Positions 9,701 through 17,038 of a stretch of DNA of 17,038 nt are shown here, one piece after another. The position numbers were made by a program, and so were the translations under genes. Below the pieces are notes generated by a model. The model saw only the letters and a program-made list of their open reading frames with translations, was not told the DNA's origin and ran no database searches. How positions within the stretch are numbered: the stretch's first letter is position 1; each line of letters opens with the position of its first letter. Source of the stretch: Acanthamoeba lenticulata (lineage: Eukaryota; Discosea; Longamoebia; Acanthamoebidae); contig NAVB01002659.1 in NCBI GenBank assembly GCA_002179805.1, positions 1-17,038 on the forward strand, given 5' to 3'.

Positions 9701-11251
9701 AATAGCAAGATCAACGATGGCTTCTACTGGCTCACCTACGTCTGCACCTACATCGAGTCGAAGCTTGAGGCGCCACACTTGCCCTCTGCTCTTGCTCCGC
9801 TTCAACTGCGGTTAGATCCCATCCCCAAGATGGCGAGCCAGCCCAGCGGCTCCGCGGCTTTGCGGTCACCAGCGCCGTCAGCGGTTTCCCCGTCCCACAA
9901 CCCACCGCCTTCGGCCTACGCTTCCTCCTTCACGTCACCGCCCACGACAGCGACGCCCGTCCACCCGTCGCCATCACGGCATCTCACCGAGCTGCCTCGT
10001 CCGACACCCCCGCCTGCGGTCGTCTCTTTTCGGAATGAGCGGGAGTACCAGTTGGCCCACGCCGACCTGCGCCGTCACACGCCCGATGACCAGCCCTCCA
10101 CCATGGCGCCGTACCTGCCTCCGATCCCGGCTGCGGCTGCGTCTTCGTACGGTGCCCGGCCGCAGCCCTCCTACCCATCGTTGCGGCCCTCCTATCCGCC
10201 GCCGCCGCCGCCCTCCCTTCCGCCGCAGTCTCCGTATCCGCTTCAGTCCCCATATCCACCGCAGCCCTCGTACCCGCCGCCACCCACAGCGCTCTTCCCC
10301 CAGCACGCCCCGCCGCGCGAGCCCTCGTGGGCCACGCTTCGTCTGGCCGGTTTCGATGACGGAGCGACCTTCAACACGCCTCTGACGCAGCAGCGACCGC
10401 GGCAGGACATGTACGCTGCTCCGCCGGGCTATTCCGAGGCTCCAGGCATGCCATCGGGCTATTCCCGGCACATGCCGGTCCATCCCCCGGTTCAGACGCA
10501 GCAGTGGCCAGCGTCTTCCGAGATTCCAGGCATGCCATCGGGCGGTAGGCCACCTCTCAGGGCGCACCTTTACCACGACGCCCCGCGGCATTACCTGAGC
10601 TCGTCTTCCCTCCCGATTCCCTCGTCACGTTCGTCTCCTGCGAACGCTGTGCGCTTGAGCGAGCAGCCGCCCTTGAACCGTACCCCCTTCAACGACGACG
10701 TGTATCAACATCAGCATCATCAACATCATCAGCACCACTTCGAGCCCGAACATCATCGTACCGAGCATCAGCACTCCCACCGCCAGGGACAGCAGTACCA
10801 TCACGTCGGCTCGACTCGTGAGTGGTCTGCCCATGTCGTGAGCAGCGAGGACGACTACGATAGCAACTCCAGCCCGCCTGCTCTTCGTAGAGCCGCCGCC
10901 GCTGCCGGCCTCTCGACACTGTCTTCTTCCCCGCCCGGCTTGGGTGAGTCCCTCTCGTTGGATGCACTCCGCGGCAGAGTCCTCCACTCGGCGCCGCCAC
11001 AACCGCAACGCCTTTCTCCGCGCCACCATTACCCACCAGCTGGAGGTTACCCCCACGACTCGATCAGCTTCTTGGCCCCGCGCGAGCCCTCGTGGGCCAC
11101 GCTGCGCCTGCCAGGGCTCGATGACGGCAACGGCATCGATGAGGGCGACCAACTTGACAGGAACGTGTCAGCCTTGTTTTCTCTGCTCGAGCGAAGCCGT
11201 CACGATCCGCACTTTGCGCCGTCCGGGCCTCCTCACGGCAGGCCCACATGA
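6750..11251 (+). CDS. RFX-family transcription factor, paralogue B
   Basis: Eleven coding exons join in phase: 6750-6835, 7152-7281, 7367-7449, 7543-7658, 7739-7970, 8063-8211, 8556-8805, 8913-9091, 9170-9282, 9374-9462, 9541-11251 (about 1045 aa). ATG 6750 is the first in frame and has a good context (A at -3, G at +4). The RFX DNA-binding domain is at the extreme N-terminus (~24-100): VKQW, YFGKIVR, HLFPNCGYRRLGGRKEG, SVSHY. The wing differs from the family RG-SK-HY pattern: one extra residue and no Lys. A basic-acidic linker (SKKRGKREEEEEEE) follows. Residues ~197-520 carry the helical module shared with paralogue A (for example RKICERLGAYNDEVYWLLL against TKICEQVGALNDETYWALL). The long tail is Pro/Tyr-rich, then His/Gln-rich (~866-897), with a duplicated PREPSWATLRL motif. 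It is presumably a nuclear regulator, with divergent DNA recognition. Confidence 0.86.
6986..7000 (+). promoter_or_regulatory. X-box-like RFX site in intron 1 of RFX-B (candidate)
   Basis: ATAGCC-CCT-GGCAAC matches the RFX X-box consensus GTNRCC-N(0-3)-RGYAAC at 11 of 12 half-site positions, with a 3-nt spacer. It lies in the unusually long first intron (316 nt) of an RFX gene, so auto- or cross-regulation is possible. One imperfect match in 17 kb could be chance. Confidence 0.25.
8212..8555 (+). other. Oversized intron 6 of RFX-B carrying a palindrome-rich segment
   Basis: At 344 nt this is the longest intron in the window; the homologous RFX-A intron (3960-4032) is 73 nt. It starts AT-rich, then holds complementary segments: GCAGATC 8322-8328 with GATCTGC 8376-8382; CGATTAATCG 8367-8376; CCACGATCGTGG 8404-8415; CGAGTCCC 8442-8449 with GGGACTCG 8455-8462; CCGCC 8464-8468 with GGCGG 8472-8476. 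A run of 11 T follows at 8489-8499. It could be an intron-hosted structured RNA or an inserted element; no known RNA family was recognised. Confidence 0.55.
10313..10362 (+). repeat. Copy 1 of a ~50-nt coding repeat (PREPSWATLRL motif)
   Basis: Encodes PREPSWATLRLAGFDDG (residues ~734-750 of RFX-B). The first 26 nt are identical to copy 2 at 11078-11127, with about six differences over the remaining 24. The motif is the only non-low-complexity block in the tail. Confidence 0.8.
10432..10459 (+). repeat. Copy 1 of a 28-nt coding repeat (SE.PGMPSG)
   Basis: TTCCGAG-GC-TCCAGGCATGCCATCGGGC. It matches 10516-10543 at 26 of 28 bases and encodes SEAPGMPSG; the second copy encodes SEIPGMPSG. The spacing is 84 bp, in frame. 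This is probably slippage or tandem expansion in the Pro-rich tail. Confidence 0.75.
10516..10543 (+). repeat. Copy 2 of the 28-nt coding repeat
   Basis: The partner of 10432-10459, differing from it at two adjacent bases (AT in place of GC), which changes Ala to Ile. Confidence 0.75.
11078..11127 (+). repeat. Copy 2 of the ~50-nt coding repeat
   Basis: Encodes PREPSWATLRLPGLDDG (residues ~989-1005 of RFX-B), near the C-terminus and 765 nt after copy 1, in the same frame. Confidence 0.8.
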
Positions 11252-11554
11252 GCCAGCCGACACGCCCAATAAACGCAAGAATAATCTGTTCGTTATTGTC
11301 TGGCTGGCAAGCCATCATGACGGGGGTCAGCGCAGCAGCCTCTCAAGAATCAGCCGTTGGCCAGTTCCACTTCCAAGTGACCGCTGGCAAGGTGCAGGTC
11401 GTCTCACGTGCAAGGCGAAGGACACTTTTTGGAGGATTTAACCCAGAGGAGAAAGGAATTCTTTTCCGGTGCTTTTCCTTCGGGGGTGAAAAGAAAACTA
11501 GTTTCCTCCCGCCCTCCGGAATCAATCGATTGTGGCCGTCTAAACAAAAGCACC
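11252..11554. other. Spacer between RFX-B and the small hypothetical gene
   Basis: This short spacer holds the RFX-B poly(A) signal near its start, two weak 4-bp hairpins and an imperfect palindrome around GAATTC near 11455. No gene is seen in it. An open frame in phase with the next gene's first exon runs through its second half but has no ATG before 11555. Confidence 0.5.
11268..11273 (+). terminator. Poly(A) signal AATAAA for RFX-B
   Basis: A canonical AATAAA begins 17 nt after the RFX-B TGA stop, implying a very short 3' UTR. No comparable hexamer was noticed after the SH3 or RFX-A genes, so I cannot say whether this hexamer is the general signal in this genome. Confidence 0.55.
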
Positions 11555-12553
11555 ATGCACAGGGGTAGCCGAGCATTTGGTGGTTTCAAGCGAGCCTTCT
11601 CTGCGACGGGCTCGCACAGTGCGAGAACTTCGAGCGTGCGGTCGGAGTTCGGAGGCTCCAGTGCGCGGTTCTTCGGGAGCAGCGCGAAACCTAGCGCATC
11701 CGGCAACGGGTACAGCAAGACCAAGAGCGACTCTTTCAACTCAGCGTCTGGCAGCAAGCGGACATTTTTCACAAAGCCTGCCGCCCCTGCTCAGCATTCT
11801 GAATCTGCTCGATGCCAGCGAGCCCAGATTTCCATCGCCAGCACCGTCGCTAGAGGGTTCGTGTTGCACATTTTCTCCTCAGCGCCACTATCTCTTCCGG
11901 CTTTAAACTTCAATTCCAGGTATTTCATCGCATCACATCATTAATTTATTGTTTTCCGCTACAGTGTTCGGCCACTATGCATCTCGGCGCTGGGACACTC
12001 AAGTGTGCTCTCGTTGGTCACTGAGAGCGGCGGTGCGTCACCACTCCCCGCTTTACCCCATCTCCCTCTGGGTCTCTTGCGTTTATGTTTCTGCTAACTG
12101 CTGCGGTTCCCCTCTTTCTTTGCTTGCAGAGGACGATGAGGGTATGTGACGGCACTCCTCGCCCACTCTCTGTTTTGCTTGCACGTCTTCTTTATAACAA
12201 CCGTACTACACAGGCAGGTGACCGTTCTCTCTTCCTCTGCAGGAAATTGACACCCCCTGTCAGTTATAAAGAGCGGAGGAGGAGGTTAAACCCCATCATC
12301 GTGCTACCTACGTGCAGACGGGATCTCCTCCTCTAGCAACGAACGGAGCGATGCAGCCGCCGCGCCAGTCACGGAGGAAGGGGCCAGGACAGGAAGGATT
12401 CATCGATTGTGGAGCGTTTGTGTACACGGGGGGAAGAGTGCACGAAGAGTAAGAGAGTTGGGTGTACGGCTCTGTGCTTTGACGGTCATCACTTTTTTGT
12501 GCACACCCCTCAGCCCAATTGGGCCATCGTCCGCCAACAGCACGCACTCGTAG
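11555..12553 (+). CDS. Hypothetical Ser/Phe/Gly-rich protein, tentative multi-exon model
   Basis: I do not recognise this gene. A phase-consistent model is 11555-11709, 11795-11860, 11965-12032, 12130-12141 and 12318-12553 (stop TAG). The start is basic and Ser/Gly/Phe-rich (MHRGSRAFGGFKRAF), followed by ILNLLDASEPRFPSPAPSLE, then VRPLCISALGHSS with VLSLVTESG, an acidic EDDED patch, and a Ser-rich stretch (GISSSSNERSDAAAA). Support: the splice phases agree, and read-through frames hit stops soon after each proposed donor. Weaknesses: no family match, one 12-nt exon, one non-ideal donor (TTC|GTGTTG), and the last exon after about 12400 does not look like coding sequence and may hide another intron (an acceptor CCCCTCAG ends at 12513). 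A non-coding or shorter transcript is possible. Confidence 0.38.
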
Positions 12554-12924
12554 TACTGGCGAGCTCACGTTCCTTGCCAGTCCCAGAAGGGAGAAGAAGT
12601 ATCAACTACCGTAGCGCCACCTTCGCCCCTGACAAAACTCAAGCCCTGCCGCTTTCTGCTTGACCAGCTCTGCCTCTCCCATTATTTTAGTATGGCCATA
12701 CCATGAATACCTCAGTCGCGAAATTGCCTATCTGCGACACGCACCAATAGCAAAAACGGGGAGAAAAAAAAGTCAGCGACAACCGAGAGTGCCGCCTCCT
12801 GCGTGACAACACCCAGACTTCACCGCGCGAAGATTCAACTCTTTCGCCGCCCGCAGTTGAATTGGAAGGCGCAATCCTCCCCCGACAGCGTGGCCGAAGA
12901 GGAGTTGCTCATTGACGTTACAAA
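12554..12924. other. Spacer and promoter/leader of the CYFIP gene
   Basis: No gene is seen here. It contains a perfect 12-bp palindrome, GTATGGCCATAC (12690-12701), just after an ATTATTTTAG stretch, about 220 bp before the CYFIP start. The region is more A-rich than neighbouring coding DNA. Confidence 0.5.
12690..12701. promoter_or_regulatory. 12-bp palindrome upstream of CYFIP
   Basis: GTATGGCCATAC is perfectly self-complementary. Its position upstream of the gene would suit a dimeric regulator site, but no known factor is implied and chance is possible. Confidence 0.2.
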
Positions 12925-16984
<4,060 letters not shown>

Positions 16985-17038
16985 GTACGGCTTCCCTCCC
17001 ACAGCCCGCCAATCACCCCACTGCCCGCTAACAAAAAT

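Noticed and set aside
9974..10591. Minus-strand Arg/Gly-rich frame of 205 codons
   Set aside because: Mirror of the Pro/Tyr-rich RFX-B tail; no domain.
11857..11882. A 26-nt intron in the hypothetical gene giving an extra exon 11883-11919
   Set aside because: Far shorter than any other intron here; a donor at 11861 gives an in-phase 104-nt intron.

Overview
This window looks like nuclear DNA of a free-living amoebozoan, most probably Acanthamoeba or a close relative. It is GC-rich. Its genes are broken by many short introns (mostly 65-110 nt, GT...AG with a C/T-rich 3' end). The gene set fits: an SH3 protein, RFX transcription factors and the WAVE-complex subunit CYFIP/PIR121. All recognised genes lie on the + strand. 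Most true exons had to be rebuilt by joining open frames across introns; coordinates below are my hand-made splice models, supported by phase agreement and by paralogue or family similarity.

Layout. (1) 18-742: the last three exons of an SH3-domain protein with a Gln/Pro-rich linker; the window opens inside its preceding intron. (2) 743-1923: intergenic DNA full of short inverted repeats, then the leader of the next gene. (3) 1924-6270: RFX paralogue A, 12 coding exons, about 1086 aa. (4) 6271-6749: spacer with two hairpins just after the stop. (5) 6750-11251: RFX paralogue B, 11 coding exons, about 1045 aa, with a poly(A) signal 17 nt after the stop. (6) 11555-12553: a tentative small multi-exon gene of unknown function. 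(7) 12925-16984: first 12 exons (1011 aa) of CYFIP/PIR121 (Sra-1); the window ends in the next intron.

The central feature is the tandem RFX pair. Both proteins carry an RFX winged-helix DNA-binding domain. In place of a recognisable animal RFX dimerisation region, both then have a shared all-helical module of roughly 330 residues that resembles the middle homology region of fungal zinc-cluster regulators. Eight intron positions and phases are shared between the two genes, so they arose by duplication of an already intron-rich gene. They then diverged: B has an altered DNA-binding wing, its DBD sits at the extreme N-terminus, and it has a long Pro/His-rich tail with a duplicated motif; A has a charged N-terminal extension and extra introns, one apparently GC-AG.

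CYFIP and perhaps the SH3 protein belong to actin regulation. I see no evidence that they are functionally tied to the RFX pair; they appear to be ordinary neighbours.
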